Assembly (NCBI GenBank): GCA_964402115.1
Contig: CAYOBW010000009.1
Span: 1-64,000, forward strand
Direction: 5' to 3'
DNA from: CAYOBW01 sp964402115
Lineage (GTDB): Bacteria; Verrucomicrobiota; Kiritimatiellia; UBA8416; CAYOBW01
Length of the DNA: 64,000 nucleotides
The position numbers were made by a program, and so were the translations under genes. Below the pieces are notes generated by a model that saw only the letters and a program-made list of their open reading frames with translations, had not been told where the DNA came from and made no database searches. Of the stretch, positions 26,359 to 36,223 are shown piece by piece; position 1 is the first letter of the stretch, and the number at the start of each line of letters is the position of its first letter.

Positions 26359-29300
26359 ATGAGATACGGATCCGGAATGTTGCTTGTGCTTGTACAAGCT
26401 GTTGTCAGCATGACGTGTGTGACGGCCGGTCACGCCGACGAATTGGCCACGCGGTTTCGCAATGGTCCGGATGAAACCAAGCCCTGGTGTTACTGGTACT
26501 GGTTGAACGGCGACATCACGGTGGACGGAATCACGAAAGACCTGGAAACCATGGCGAAGGTCGGGATCAGGCGGGCCATGATCGGCAACATCGAGGGCGG
26601 CGGTCCGGTCAAGATGATGTCGCCCGAGTGGACGGCGCTCACGCGGCATGCGCTGAAGGAAGCGGCGCGGGTGGGCGTGGAAATCATGATGTTCAACGCA
26701 CCGGGCTGGAGCCAGTCCGGCGGGCCGTGGATCAAGCCGGAACAATCGATGCGCCGGGTCACTTGGACGGAGTTTCCCGCCAAGGGCGGACCCTTCGCGC
26801 AGGTCGTGCGATCCGGCGGCAATCCGGTCGTGCAGGATATCGCGGTGGTGGCGGTTCCCAGGAAGGAGGCGGTGACACTCGTATCCTCTCCCCGTCCCGG
26901 CAACGATGTCGCTCCGTCGCTGGCGCAGGCGTCCTGGATCTGGCACCCTGCCGAGGATGGCGCCAGGAGTGCGCCGGCCACAACGCGCTACTTCAGACGC
27001 GTCATCCAGGCAGACCCGGCCACGCTGAAGGCCGCATCGGCCATCGTGACCGCGGACAACGCCTATGTCTTGTGGATCAATGACCAGGAAGTGAAGCGTG
27101 GGGCCGACTGGCAGGTCCAGGAGATCGTATCGATCAAGGCGCACCTGAGGCCGGGATCCAATGTCATCGCCATCGCGGTCAGTAACGCCGAGGTGGGGCC
27201 GGCAGGACTCATTGCCAGCATCGTATTGCAGGACCAGGGTGGGAAGACAACCCATGTCGCCACCGACGCGTCGTGGCAAGCCGCCCTGAGCGAGACCCAG
27301 GATTGGCGCAGCAACGTTGAGAATGCAGCAGCTTGGCAGGCCGCCCGCGTGCTCGGCCCTGCATCCGTCGGGCCATGGGGGCTGGCCGGCAAACGGCCGG
27401 GCGACAACACCATGTACTTTCGTTCTACAGCCCCATTCAAGGCCCGGGCGCTGATCGTCAAGGGCAGTGTCGGCGCCAAGCTGTTCGCCTTGCGCGATGG
27501 CAAGCGCGAGCTGGTAGCCGACATTCAAACCGGCGGCAGGAATCCCACCACCGACTTCCTGCCGGACGGCATCGAAACCTTCAGCTTCAAGGAGGTGACG
27601 GCGCAGGAGTTCGAGCTGGGTCCTTGCGGATTGCCCGACGGGGCGGTGGAGCTTACCTCCGAGCCGAAGGTTGCCCAGGTCATCGAGAAGCAGATGGGCC
27701 GGATGCATCCCGACCCGAGCCCCTCCTGGCAGTCCTATATCTTCCCTGAGACAGTCGAACCGGATGATGCCTCGACGGTGATACGGCAAGCGGACCTCAT
27801 CAATCTGACAGAGAAGCTCGATGCCGACGGCAAAGTGTCCTGCCAGCTTCCGGCGGGCGATTGGACGATCATCTACTTCGGCATGATCACCACCGGCAAG
27901 AAGAATGCGCCTGCGCCGCCCGAGGCGACCGGGCTCGAGGTCGACAAGATGAGCAAGCCGCTTATCGAGTATCATTTCAATTCCATGTTCGGCGAGTTGC
28001 TGAAACAGTTGACGCCCCAGGAACGGTCCGCGTTCAAGGGGATTACCGCCGACAGCTATGAAATGGGCTCTCAGAACTGGACCGACGGGTTCGCGGCGGA
28101 ATTCAGGAAGCGCAACGGCTACGACCCCATTGCCCTGCTTCCCGTCATGACCGGCCGGGTTGTGGACAGCGCCAGGACTTCCGACCAGTTCCTGTGGGAT
28201 CTGCGCCGGACCGTGGCCGACATGATCGCCGAGTACTATGTGGGCGGGTTGAGGGACGTCGCGCACAAGCACGATATGACCATGTGGTGCGAGAACTACG
28301 GGCACTGGGGTTTCCCGAGCGAGTTCCTGATTTACGGTAGCTACTCCGACGAAATCGGGGGCGAGTTCTGGACCACTGGCGGATTGGGTACCATCGAGTG
28401 CCGGGCCGCCAGTTCCTGTGCGCATATCTATGGCAAGCGGAGGGTCTATGCCGAGTCGTTTACCAGCGGCCTGAACCTCGGCCACCACCCGTACAACATC
28501 AAGGCGCGCGGCGAGGAGCTCTTCTGCGAGGGCATCAACCAGACGCTCCTGCACGTTTATGCGCATCAGCCCCGGGACGGCGTGCCAGGCAAGAATCCGT
28601 GGTTCGGCACAGCCTTCCATCGCAATACACCCTGGTTCGTCCAGTCGCGCGACTGGGTGAAGTACCTGCAACGCGTCAACTACATGCTTCAGCAGGGCGA
28701 ACCGGTCGCGGATGCGGCCATCTACATCGGCGATTTTGCCCCGCAGATGACTGGCCCGGCCCATCCCGTGCCGGGTGGTTATGACTATGACTACATGAAC
28801 TCCGACGCGCTGCTGAGGACCGTGCATGTCGTCAATGGCGAGTGGGTGGTCTATGACGAAACAAATCCGAAGCAGATCCTTGCCCGCTACAAGCTGCTGG
28901 CCATGCCCAAGCTCGACTACATCCGGCCCCACGTGCGGAAGCGGCTGGACGAGCTTCAGAAGGCGGGAGGTAGGATCGTGGACGGCGTGCCGGTTCCCGC
29001 TGCCACGTTGCAGGCGGCAGGCGTCGTGCCGATTGTTTCGGACACGACCTGCAGCATCCGCTGGAAGGCGCGTCGGCTTGACGACGGCATGATCTTCTTC
29101 CTTTCCAATTTCGAACGAACCGGATCGTTCGAGGCCACCCTGCGCGTGGCAGGCAAAGTGCCGGAACTGTTCAATCCGGTTACCGGCGAGGCGCACACGC
29201 TGGCGCGGTACAAGGCGGAGAAGAACGGCACCCGGATTTGCATCAACGTGAACGACAGGGCTGATTCATGCTTTGTCGTGTTCCGGGAACAATCAGCCAA

Positions 29301-29805
29301 ACCCTCTGTTCTGACAGTCCGTTGCGGCGGGAAGGACGTCGCCCCCGCGGAGCTGGGGCTTTTCTACGACCAGCAAGGTATTCTGATGGCGGAATCGGCA
29401 AAGCCGGGTGTGTATGCCCTCACGATGAGTGATGCTTCGGAGAAAAGCGTGAAGATCGATCAGGCGGCGCAGGCCTACGCGATTGCCGGGCCGTGGAACA
29501 ACGTCCGCACGGAGGCCGGAGGGTTCACGATCGTGCAGGAAACCTCTTTCGACCTGCCGGCGGGTTTCGGCAAGGACCAGCGGGTTCTTCTCGACCTCGG
29601 CCAGGTGCAGGTCATGGCCCAAGTGACGCTCAATGGCCGGCGCTATGACACGCTCTGGATGCCGCCCTTCGAGCTGGACGTTACCGACAGCCTGAAGTCA
29701 GCAAGCAATCGACTCGAGATCCTGGTCACATCAACCACCCAGGGGAAACCGGCTCTCGGAAAGTCCGCACAACTCAATACCGTTTCGAGGGTTGCAGTGA
29801 AATGA
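26359..29805 (+). CDS. GH106-type glycoside hydrolase, second paralogue
   Basis: A 1148-residue secreted hydrolase. The ATG at 26359 follows GGAGAAGG and begins a signal peptide. The catalytic pattern parallels the enzyme at 20394: KPWCYWYWLNGDIT, FNAPGWSQSGGPWI, FKGITADSYEMGSQNWTDGF, GEFWTT and RVYAESFTSG. The galactose-binding-like insert (RYFRRVIQADP...YVLWINDQEV) sits at about residues 195-317, ahead of the barrel, whereas the paralogue carries it after the barrel. The C-terminal sandwich contains DLGQVQVMAQVTLNGRRYDT. Rhamnosidase activity is the family assignment. The insert position may reflect different substrate contacts. Confidence 0.88.
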   Translation: MRYGSGMLLVLVQAVVSMTCVTAGHADELATRFRNGPDETKPWCYWYWLNGDITVDGITKDLETMAKVGIRRAMIGNIEGGGPVKMMSPEWTALTRHALKEAARVGVEIMMFNAPGWSQSGGPWIKPEQSMRRVTWTEFPAKGGPFAQVVRSGGNPVVQDIAVVAVPRKEAVTLVSSPRPGNDVAPSLAQASWIWHPAEDGARSAPATTRYFRRVIQADPATLKAASAIVTADNAYVLWINDQEVKRGADWQVQEIVSIKAHLRPGSNVIAIAVSNAEVGPAGLIASIVLQDQGGKTTHVATDASWQAALSETQDWRSNVENAAAWQAARVLGPASVGPWGLAGKRPGDNTMYFRSTAPFKARALIVKGSVGAKLFALRDGKRELVADIQTGGRNPTTDFLPDGIETFSFKEVTAQEFELGPCGLPDGAVELTSEPKVAQVIEKQMGRMHPDPSPSWQSYIFPETVEPDDASTVIRQADLINLTEKLDADGKVSCQLPAGDWTIIYFGMITTGKKNAPAPPEATGLEVDKMSKPLIEYHFNSMFGELLKQLTPQERSAFKGITADSYEMGSQNWTDGFAAEFRKRNGYDPIALLPVMTGRVVDSARTSDQFLWDLRRTVADMIAEYYVGGLRDVAHKHDMTMWCENYGHWGFPSEFLIYGSYSDEIGGEFWTTGGLGTIECRAASSCAHIYGKRRVYAESFTSGLNLGHHPYNIKARGEELFCEGINQTLLHVYAHQPRDGVPGKNPWFGTAFHRNTPWFVQSRDWVKYLQRVNYMLQQGEPVADAAIYIGDFAPQMTGPAHPVPGGYDYDYMNSDALLRTVHVVNGEWVVYDETNPKQILARYKLLAMPKLDYIRPHVRKRLDELQKAGGRIVDGVPVPAATLQAAGVVPIVSDTTCSIRWKARRLDDGMIFFLSNFERTGSFEATLRVAGKVPELFNPVTGEAHTLARYKAEKNGTRICINVNDRADSCFVVFREQSAKPSVLTVRCGGKDVAPAELGLFYDQQGILMAESAKPGVYALTMSDASEKSVKIDQAAQAYAIAGPWNNVRTEAGGFTIVQETSFDLPAGFGKDQRVLLDLGQVQVMAQVTLNGRRYDTLWMPPFELDVTDSLKSASNRLEILVTSTTQGKPALGKSAQLNTVSRVAVK

Positions 29806-29859
29806 AAAGACAAAGCGCCTATTCCTGGCGTCCCGGCAGCGGAATCGCGTGAGAAGAGC

Positions 29860-31257
29860 ATGACCATCATGCCAACCGCCAGGATTTCGGCCATCTCCGC
29901 CTTGCTTGCACTTGCGTTCACCGGCAGCAGCGCCGGGGCGGCTCTGGCCGGGCGGACGACATGCCTGCTGCTGGATACCCGTATCATCGAGGGCACAGAC
30001 AACGCGAAGCTGGCCGTTGGTCCGTTGAAGAAGCAGCCCGCAAACCCGCTGTTTGGCGAGGACAAGCCGTGGGAGAAGCGTTTTGACAATCTGTATGCCA
30101 ATGTGATCTACGACCGGGACGACAAGCTTTACAAGTGCTGGTACAGTCCCTTCATCGTGGACCATTCGTCCAAGGGCATGCCCATCGGGCAGCGGAACGT
30201 AACGCCGTACAAGCCGCCGCGCAACCGGGAGATGGGCGTGTGCTATGCGGTGTCGCACGACGGGTTGAAATGGGAAAAACCCGAACTGAACCTCGTTGAG
30301 TTCGAAGGGAACAAGGCGAACAACCTGGTATTGCGCGGCCCGCGCGGGGCCGGCGTCTGCAACGACCCGCGCGACCCCGATCCGCAGCAACGCTACAAGA
30401 TGTTTCACGCCATGGATTCCCTGCGCTTTTCCGCCGACGGCTTGCACTGGGGCGCCCCGCTGCCGTGCCCGGAGGTTCTTTCCAAAGGTGATACCCATAA
30501 CAACCTGCTCTGGGCGCCGGAGCTGAAGCGCTATGTCGGCTTTGTGCGGCTGCGGGACGGCAAGCAGCGGACCGTCGGGCGCACCGAAAGTGCCGACCTG
30601 AAGCAATGGACCAAGGCGGTTGAGGTGCTGCGCGGCGACGCGCAGGACCAGGCGTACTCGATGCCGGTATTCCGCTATGCGGATGTCTATCTCGGTCTGG
30701 TGGCGGTCTTCCGCCCCCGGGAGGACCGCGTGCATACCGAACTGGCCTGGAGCCCGGACTCCATCACATGGCACCGCATCGAGCCGGGCACGCCGTTCAT
30801 CGGCAACTCGCCTAACGAAGGGGATTACGACTGGGGTTGCGTCTATGCCGCGGCCGGACCGGTGGTGCTCGACAACGAGATCCGCATCTACTACGGCGGC
30901 TCGAACGGCAAGCACACGGCCTGGCGCGACGGATTCCTTTGCCTCGCCACGTTGCGGCCCGACGGCTGGGCCGGGTACGAACCGCTTGACCATGACAAGC
31001 CGGCGGTGGTGACGACCTGCGCGATCCGCCCCGACGGGCAACCGATTCGCGTCACTGCCGATGTCACCGAGGGCGGGTCGGTCAAGGTGTCGATTGTCGA
31101 TCCGAACGGCAAAGCCCTCAACACCGCCCAATCCATCGTCCAGTCCGTGACCGATGGGGAATTGCAGTGGGACCGAAAGATCGAGGCGGGTGCGATTCGG
31201 CTCCGGTTCGAATTGAGCCGCGCCAAGGCGTACTCGTTCACCTTCGGTTCACCCTGA
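29860..31257 (+). CDS. Secreted five-bladed beta-propeller glycosidase-like protein (GH43/GH32-like)
   Basis: A 465-residue exported protein. The signal peptide spans about residues 1-30 (ISALLALAFTGSSAGAALA). The body shows propeller blade motifs: NVIYDRDDKLYKCWYSPF, AVSHDGLKWEKPEL, SADGLHWG, TESADLKQWTKAVE and SPDSITWHRIE. This layout is common in PVC genomes and resembles clan GH-F/GH-J enzymes, but the catalytic triad is not confidently assigned, so a binding role is possible. It follows the second GH106 closely and precedes the alpha-galactosidase-like gene. Confidence 0.7.
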   Translation: MTIMPTARISAISALLALAFTGSSAGAALAGRTTCLLLDTRIIEGTDNAKLAVGPLKKQPANPLFGEDKPWEKRFDNLYANVIYDRDDKLYKCWYSPFIVDHSSKGMPIGQRNVTPYKPPRNREMGVCYAVSHDGLKWEKPELNLVEFEGNKANNLVLRGPRGAGVCNDPRDPDPQQRYKMFHAMDSLRFSADGLHWGAPLPCPEVLSKGDTHNNLLWAPELKRYVGFVRLRDGKQRTVGRTESADLKQWTKAVEVLRGDAQDQAYSMPVFRYADVYLGLVAVFRPREDRVHTELAWSPDSITWHRIEPGTPFIGNSPNEGDYDWGCVYAAAGPVVLDNEIRIYYGGSNGKHTAWRDGFLCLATLRPDGWAGYEPLDHDKPAVVTTCAIRPDGQPIRVTADVTEGGSVKVSIVDPNGKALNTAQSIVQSVTDGELQWDRKIEAGAIRLRFELSRAKAYSFTFGSP

Positions 31258-31430
31258 AGCGGAGCGACTGTGGACCGGCGACCGTTAACAGGAACGCGGC
31301 TCCCGCGCCCGGCACGTCTTGAAACAAGATGCACCTTGTTGTCGAGGAATTCCCCGCCGCCGCATAGGCAGTTTTGCGTATAGCCTTCCCCATCGAATGG
31401 GTGGAATATGACAGGCCAACACAGGGGGTA

Positions 31431-33659
31431 ATGGTGAAGCGACTAGCTTGGCTGGTGTGCAGACGGGGGGTTCTATCTGTCGCTCTCGTGACGGCAGGGG
31501 CAGGGGTGAGCGGCGCGGCGGAGCGGGTAGTCGAGCCGCCACCCAACGCGCCGGCGGCCGCGGCGTGGAATGCCGGGAAGGGGAGCCTGAGCCTCCGCTA
31601 CCACGGCGGCGAGATATTCGAGGCGACGGTGGGCGCCGAGGACGCATCGGGACGAGCCGTGGCCGGCTACGAGGTGAGGCTGGAGCTGGCTGAACCCGGC
31701 GGTCCCAAGGACAAGGTCGAGCAGCGCCTGAGGTTCGTCCCCATCAAGCCGCAGGACGGCGTGAAGCTGGTTCTACGCGGCACGCTCACGGCCAGCGTGG
31801 AGGCGTTTCCCGCCGAGACGCAGGGCGAAGCGCAGCGGCGCTTCCCGCTGGTGCGCAACAGCGTGGGCCTCAGTCGCAACCTGCGCAACAACGCCACCTA
31901 CGACCGCCGCTGGGACTGGGTGCTGATCGGACCGGGCGACGGAGCGACACGCATCGAGCCGAAAGCAGCGCGCAAGCATGAACTCACGTTCGCATGGGAG
32001 TGCCGTGGGTCCGCCATTGACCTGGTGTTCCGCCCCCGCTTCTATCAGAAGCACCGGAACTTCGCCTGCTACGAGCCCTGGACCTACAAGACGTGGAAAG
32101 GTTCGGTGACCGGCTACTGCACCTGGTGGGCCTACAAGTACGACTTCACGCAGAAGACCCTCGACGAACTGGCGGATGTGTTCAGCCAGAAGAAGCTGCC
32201 GGACTTCGGCTACCGGTACATCCAGCTCGACGACACGTACCAGATCGGCAATGGGAGCTGTCCCACGAACTGGCTGACCTGGAACCAGAAGTTCCCCGGC
32301 GGCGCGGATTACGCGCTCAAGCGCATCAAGGGCGCCGGCATGCAGGGCGGCATCTGGGTGCATCGCGTCCATCGGCCCAGCGACCCGCATGTGGCTGACA
32401 TCGGCAGGGCGCATCCGGACTGGTTCGTCAAGCAGGCCGACGGCTCGCTGTTCACGGCTCACGGGTTCTACGTCCTCAACACGCGCAATCCCGAGGCGAT
32501 CGACGGAATGGTGCGCCCGACCTATCGCGAACTCAAGAAGCAGGGCTGGGACTACGTCAAGATCGACGGCGCCGGTGACCTGCTGAGCGCCTACAAGAAC
32601 AGGGAGTGCGAGGATCACTTCAAGAAGATCAACTCGACCCCCGAGGCGTCGCTGCGCGACTGGGATGTGGCGGCCCGTGAGGAACTCGGGCCTGACATCT
32701 ACATGCTCAACTGCTGGGGCGTGGGACCGGGGCTCAACGTCATCGGCCTGGCCGACGGCTGCCGGCTGGCGGGGGATGGTTTCCAGCCCGAGACCCTGGC
32801 CAATCACAGCTCCTACGAAGGCGTGCTGTGGCGCAACGATCCCGACCACTGCGACATCTTGGGAACCTGGCTCACGGACGAGGATGCCATGATGCCGGTT
32901 TTCGGCCAGGCCGCGCCCGTGCCGGTCCGGACCGTTGTGCGCCCGGCCATCTGCAGCATCGCCGGGAGCGTGCTCATGGTCAGCGACAAGGTCGAGGTGT
33001 ACAAGGACGAACGCAACATCGAAGGCCTGAAGCGCAGCGCGCCGGTGCTGCCGACCGTGCCGGGGCAACTCTACGACCCCGGCCACGGCTCGGCCACCTG
33101 GTGGCTGCAGGAGCTCGAGCGGCCGTTCGACCGGTGGGCGGTGCTGTCGCGCGTCCAGTGGGCGAAGAAGCGCGAGACGGAGTGGAAGTTCGATCTCAAG
33201 GGCCTGCCGGCACAGGAGGTCAAGTTTGCGGATCTCGGGCTGGAGGCGGACCGCGAGTACGTGATCTTCGAATTCTGGACGCAGAAGTTCATCGGAAAGG
33301 CGAAAGGATCGTTCGCCGCCCCGGCGATGGACGAGAACAACGGGATGCAGGTCTTCGCTATCCGCGAGGCGCGGGAGTGCCCGTGGGTCCTCTCGACTAC
33401 CCGCCACCTTTCGCAGGGTGGCGTCGATCTGCAGGATGAACGCTGGGATGCCAGGAAGCAGGTGCTCTCCGGCAAGAGTGCCGTGGTCGCCGGCGATCCG
33501 TATGTGCTGACGGTCCATGTGCCTCAGGGCTATCGCGTCCGTGACGCCGAGGTGCAGGGCGGGAAGGCCGAGGTTGCCGCGCAGCAGGAGACCGCCACGG
33601 TGCGGATGGCGCCGACGGCGACCGGGACGGCGGAGTGGCGTATCCGGTTCGCAAAGTGA
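31431..33659 (+). CDS. GH36-like alpha-galactosidase
   Basis: A 742-residue secreted enzyme. Start at 31431 (MVKRLAWLVCRRG) gives a signal peptide ending near VSGAAE. An N-terminal sandwich domain leads into the TIM barrel: YIQLDDTYQ, GIWVHR, then the nucleophile region WDYVKIDGAGD (Asp379) and the acid/base region ADGCRLAGD (Asp442 or Asp449). A C-terminal beta domain follows. Clan GH-D enzymes with this K-x-D motif hydrolyse alpha-galactosides. It runs directly into the GH32 gene 18 bases later, which suggests joint action on alpha-galactosyl-sucrose type sugars or on a mixed glycan. Confidence 0.82.
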   Translation: MVKRLAWLVCRRGVLSVALVTAGAGVSGAAERVVEPPPNAPAAAAWNAGKGSLSLRYHGGEIFEATVGAEDASGRAVAGYEVRLELAEPGGPKDKVEQRLRFVPIKPQDGVKLVLRGTLTASVEAFPAETQGEAQRRFPLVRNSVGLSRNLRNNATYDRRWDWVLIGPGDGATRIEPKAARKHELTFAWECRGSAIDLVFRPRFYQKHRNFACYEPWTYKTWKGSVTGYCTWWAYKYDFTQKTLDELADVFSQKKLPDFGYRYIQLDDTYQIGNGSCPTNWLTWNQKFPGGADYALKRIKGAGMQGGIWVHRVHRPSDPHVADIGRAHPDWFVKQADGSLFTAHGFYVLNTRNPEAIDGMVRPTYRELKKQGWDYVKIDGAGDLLSAYKNRECEDHFKKINSTPEASLRDWDVAAREELGPDIYMLNCWGVGPGLNVIGLADGCRLAGDGFQPETLANHSSYEGVLWRNDPDHCDILGTWLTDEDAMMPVFGQAAPVPVRTVVRPAICSIAGSVLMVSDKVEVYKDERNIEGLKRSAPVLPTVPGQLYDPGHGSATWWLQELERPFDRWAVLSRVQWAKKRETEWKFDLKGLPAQEVKFADLGLEADREYVIFEFWTQKFIGKAKGSFAAPAMDENNGMQVFAIREARECPWVLSTTRHLSQGGVDLQDERWDARKQVLSGKSAVVAGDPYVLTVHVPQGYRVRDAEVQGGKAEVAAQQETATVRMAPTATGTAEWRIRFAK

Positions 33660-33676
33660 GCGAAGGAGACAACCAG

Positions 33677-35902
33677 ATGATGACCAGAGGGTTTTCGCGG
33701 GCAGTGGTGGTGACGTCGTTCGTGTGTGCGTCCTTGTGGCTTGATCCGGCGCGTGCAGCGGATGATCTTGTCGTTGCCGACTTCGAGGGCGCCGACTATG
33801 GCGACTGGAAGGCCGCCGGCGCGGCGTTCGGCGGCGGGCCGGTGAAGGGTAACCTCGGTGGCCAGATGAAGGTCTCGGGCTACGAGGGCAAGGGCCTTGT
33901 CAACAGCTTCCTCGGCGGCGACAGGCCCACGGGAACGCTCACATCGCCCGCGTTCACCATCGAGCGGGACTTCATCAAGTTCCTCGTCGGCGGTGGCGGC
34001 TACCCGGGCAAGACCTGCGTGAACCTGCTGGTGGATGGCAGAGTCGTCCACTCCGCAGCCGGTCTCAACACCGAACCCGGTGGCCACGAGGCACTGGACT
34101 GGGAGACGTGGGATGTGAAGAAGCTCAAGGGCCAGAAGGCCGTCATCCAGATCGTCGACGATGCGTCCGGCGGCTGGGGCCATATCAACGTGGACCAGAT
34201 TGTCCAGAGCGACACGGCCGCGAAGAAGCGCCCGCCGCTGGCCCGCCGCGCGCAGGCCGCGCCGCCGCTGGAGAACGCCCGGGAACTCAAGGTCGCCGGC
34301 AAGTACCTGCTCTTCCCGGTCTCCAACAAGGGGAAGCGGGGCCGGCTGACCATTCACGTCGGCGAGCAGCTCGTGCACAACCTGGATTGCGACTTCGCGC
34401 CGGACAAGGACTCCATTGACTGGTGGGGGTGGCTGGATTTGTCGGAGTACGTTGGCAAGACGGCCCGGATGGCGGTCCAGGCGGCGCCGGAGATCGCGGG
34501 CATGATCGAGTGCGGGGACCAGCTTCGTCACCTGCAACCGCTTTACAGCGAGGCGCTGCGCCCGCAGTTTCACATGAGCCAGATGCGGGGGTGGAACAAC
34601 GACCCGAACGGGATGTTCTACCACGACGGCCGCTACCACTTCTTCTGGCAAAGCAACCCCGGGGGGACCCCGTGGCAGAACATGTACTGGGGCTACGCCA
34701 CCAGCACGGACATGGTGCACTGGACCGAGCACGCCCACGCCATTCGGCCGTTCGGCGGCGACGTCGCCAATCGCCATCCGTCCATGGCTGACAAGAACTG
34801 CTTCTCGGGCAGCGGCAACGTCGACGTGGACAACACCGCCGGATGGCAGAAAGGCAGCGAGAAGACGCTCGTCCTGGCGTTCACCGACACCGGTTGCGGC
34901 GAGAGCCTCGCCTACTCGACCGACGGGGGCAAGTCGTGGACGTACTACGAAGGCAATCCCGTCATCAAGCACAACGGGCGCGACCCGAAGCTGATCTGGT
35001 ACGAGCCCGGGAAGCACTGGGTGATCGCCGTGTACGACGAGCGTAACCCGATCGGCCGGAACATCGCCATTTACACCAGCAAAGACCTCAAGACATGGGA
35101 GTATGCCAGCAGCCTCCCCGGGTACTTCGAGTGCGCGGAGATCTTCGAGCTTCCCGTGGATCCGCCTTCGTCCGACTCCGGCGTGACAAGTAACGACCCG
35201 GCCAAAAAGAAGTGGGTCATCTTTGCCGCAGACGCCCGATATGCGATCGGGCAGTTTGACGGGAAGACGTTCACGCCGGAGCACGAGGGTAAGCGCCAGG
35301 TCCACTGGGGGCCGTACTACGCGTCGCAGTGCTTCAGCGGCGCGCCGGGCGGGCGCGTGGTGCAGGTCGGCTGGGCGCGGATCGACATGCCCGGCATGCC
35401 GTTCAACCAGACGTTCAGCGTGCCGACCGAGTTGACGTTGCGCACGACCGTGGACGGGATCCGGATGTTCGCCACGCCGATCAAGGAGCTGGAGACGCTG
35501 CGCAAGCCGGGCGCGAAGTCGGTCGCCAACAAGGAGCTGACCGCGGAGGCGCCGGCGGTGGAGTTCGACGTCGAGGATCAGCTCTTCGATATCGTGGTCA
35601 GCGTGAAGAAAGGAACGGCAGCGCAGGCGGTGTTGCGTTTCGGCGGCAGCGCAGCGACGTACGACTTCGGCGCGGAGAAACTCGACGACATGCCGCTGAA
35701 GATGAAGGACGGCCGGGTCACCTTCCGCGTGCTGGTGGACCGCCCGATGTACGAGCTGATCGGGGGCGCCGGCGCCTGTTTCAAGACCAGCGGCCGCGGC
35801 GATCGGGGCAAGCCGCTGGGCAAGATCGCGCTGACGGCCGAGAGAGGGACCCTCACACTCGAGTCGTTCACGGCCCACGAAATGAAATCAGCGTGGAAGT
35901 AG
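33677..35902 (+). CDS. GH32 fructan hydrolase (levanase/inulinase/invertase-type)
   Basis: A 741-residue secreted enzyme with AAGGAG 8 bases upstream of ATG 33677. After a signal peptide comes an N-terminal domain of about 250 residues (DLVVADFEGADYGDW, then WGWLDLSEYVGKTA). The five-bladed GH32 propeller then shows all three catalytic motifs: WNNDPNG with nucleophile Asp309, GRDPKL with Asp436 (transition-state stabiliser) and FECAEIFELP with Glu485 (acid/base). A C-terminal beta-sandwich follows. Family members hydrolyse fructosyl linkages in levan, inulin or sucrose-type oligosaccharides. It is the last gene of the plus-strand locus. Confidence 0.93.
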   Translation: MMTRGFSRAVVVTSFVCASLWLDPARAADDLVVADFEGADYGDWKAAGAAFGGGPVKGNLGGQMKVSGYEGKGLVNSFLGGDRPTGTLTSPAFTIERDFIKFLVGGGGYPGKTCVNLLVDGRVVHSAAGLNTEPGGHEALDWETWDVKKLKGQKAVIQIVDDASGGWGHINVDQIVQSDTAAKKRPPLARRAQAAPPLENARELKVAGKYLLFPVSNKGKRGRLTIHVGEQLVHNLDCDFAPDKDSIDWWGWLDLSEYVGKTARMAVQAAPEIAGMIECGDQLRHLQPLYSEALRPQFHMSQMRGWNNDPNGMFYHDGRYHFFWQSNPGGTPWQNMYWGYATSTDMVHWTEHAHAIRPFGGDVANRHPSMADKNCFSGSGNVDVDNTAGWQKGSEKTLVLAFTDTGCGESLAYSTDGGKSWTYYEGNPVIKHNGRDPKLIWYEPGKHWVIAVYDERNPIGRNIAIYTSKDLKTWEYASSLPGYFECAEIFELPVDPPSSDSGVTSNDPAKKKWVIFAADARYAIGQFDGKTFTPEHEGKRQVHWGPYYASQCFSGAPGGRVVQVGWARIDMPGMPFNQTFSVPTELTLRTTVDGIRMFATPIKELETLRKPGAKSVANKELTAEAPAVEFDVEDQLFDIVVSVKKGTAAQAVLRFGGSAATYDFGAEKLDDMPLKMKDGRVTFRVLVDRPMYELIGGAGACFKTSGRGDRGKPLGKIALTAERGTLTLESFTAHEMKSAWK

Positions 35903-36223
35903 CAACGGAGTCTCCACCACGTGAAGGTGTAAGGTGAGCGGAGGTGAAAATGAATGGCCGCGCTGTTCTCCGCGTGTTTGTCACCCTCGTCTGTAAGGAA
36001 CATACAAGACAAGGGCCAGCCCGACTTCCGTCCCGTTCCGACCTGGGAGTCCGCGGTCGGGATTCCACCGCTTCCTGCGGATCAGCGGCGAGGCGCCGGG
36101 GAGTGAACCTGGAAAAGCGTTAGTGCCTTAACCCCGGCTACGGCGAAGAAAAACAAGATAATTCCGCCCTCTCCCACTGGGAGAGGGACGGGGTGATGGT
36201 TGTGGGCAAAGCCCACATTGGGT
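35903..36223. other. Intergenic, no supported gene
   Basis: The interval separates two convergent gene sets. I see no domain-bearing frame. It contains the REP-like palindrome described at 36167-36197. Confidence 0.6.
36167..36197 (-). repeat. REP-like palindrome, possible terminator for the metzincin gene
   Basis: CCCTCTCCC/GGGAGAGGG (36167-36187) plus flank ACGGGGTGAT match the element at 9938-9972 in the opposite orientation. Read on the minus strand it follows the metzincin stop, and further downstream comes TTGTTTTTC, so the copy may also act in transcription termination. Confidence 0.65.

Noticed and set aside
26308..29196. 962-codon open frame on the minus strand
   Set aside because: It is antisense to a clear GH106 gene. 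The translation has no domain pattern and reflects codon bias in GC-rich DNA. The same holds for long antisense frames at 41282-44137, 33530-35878, 31773-33518 and 45278-46786.
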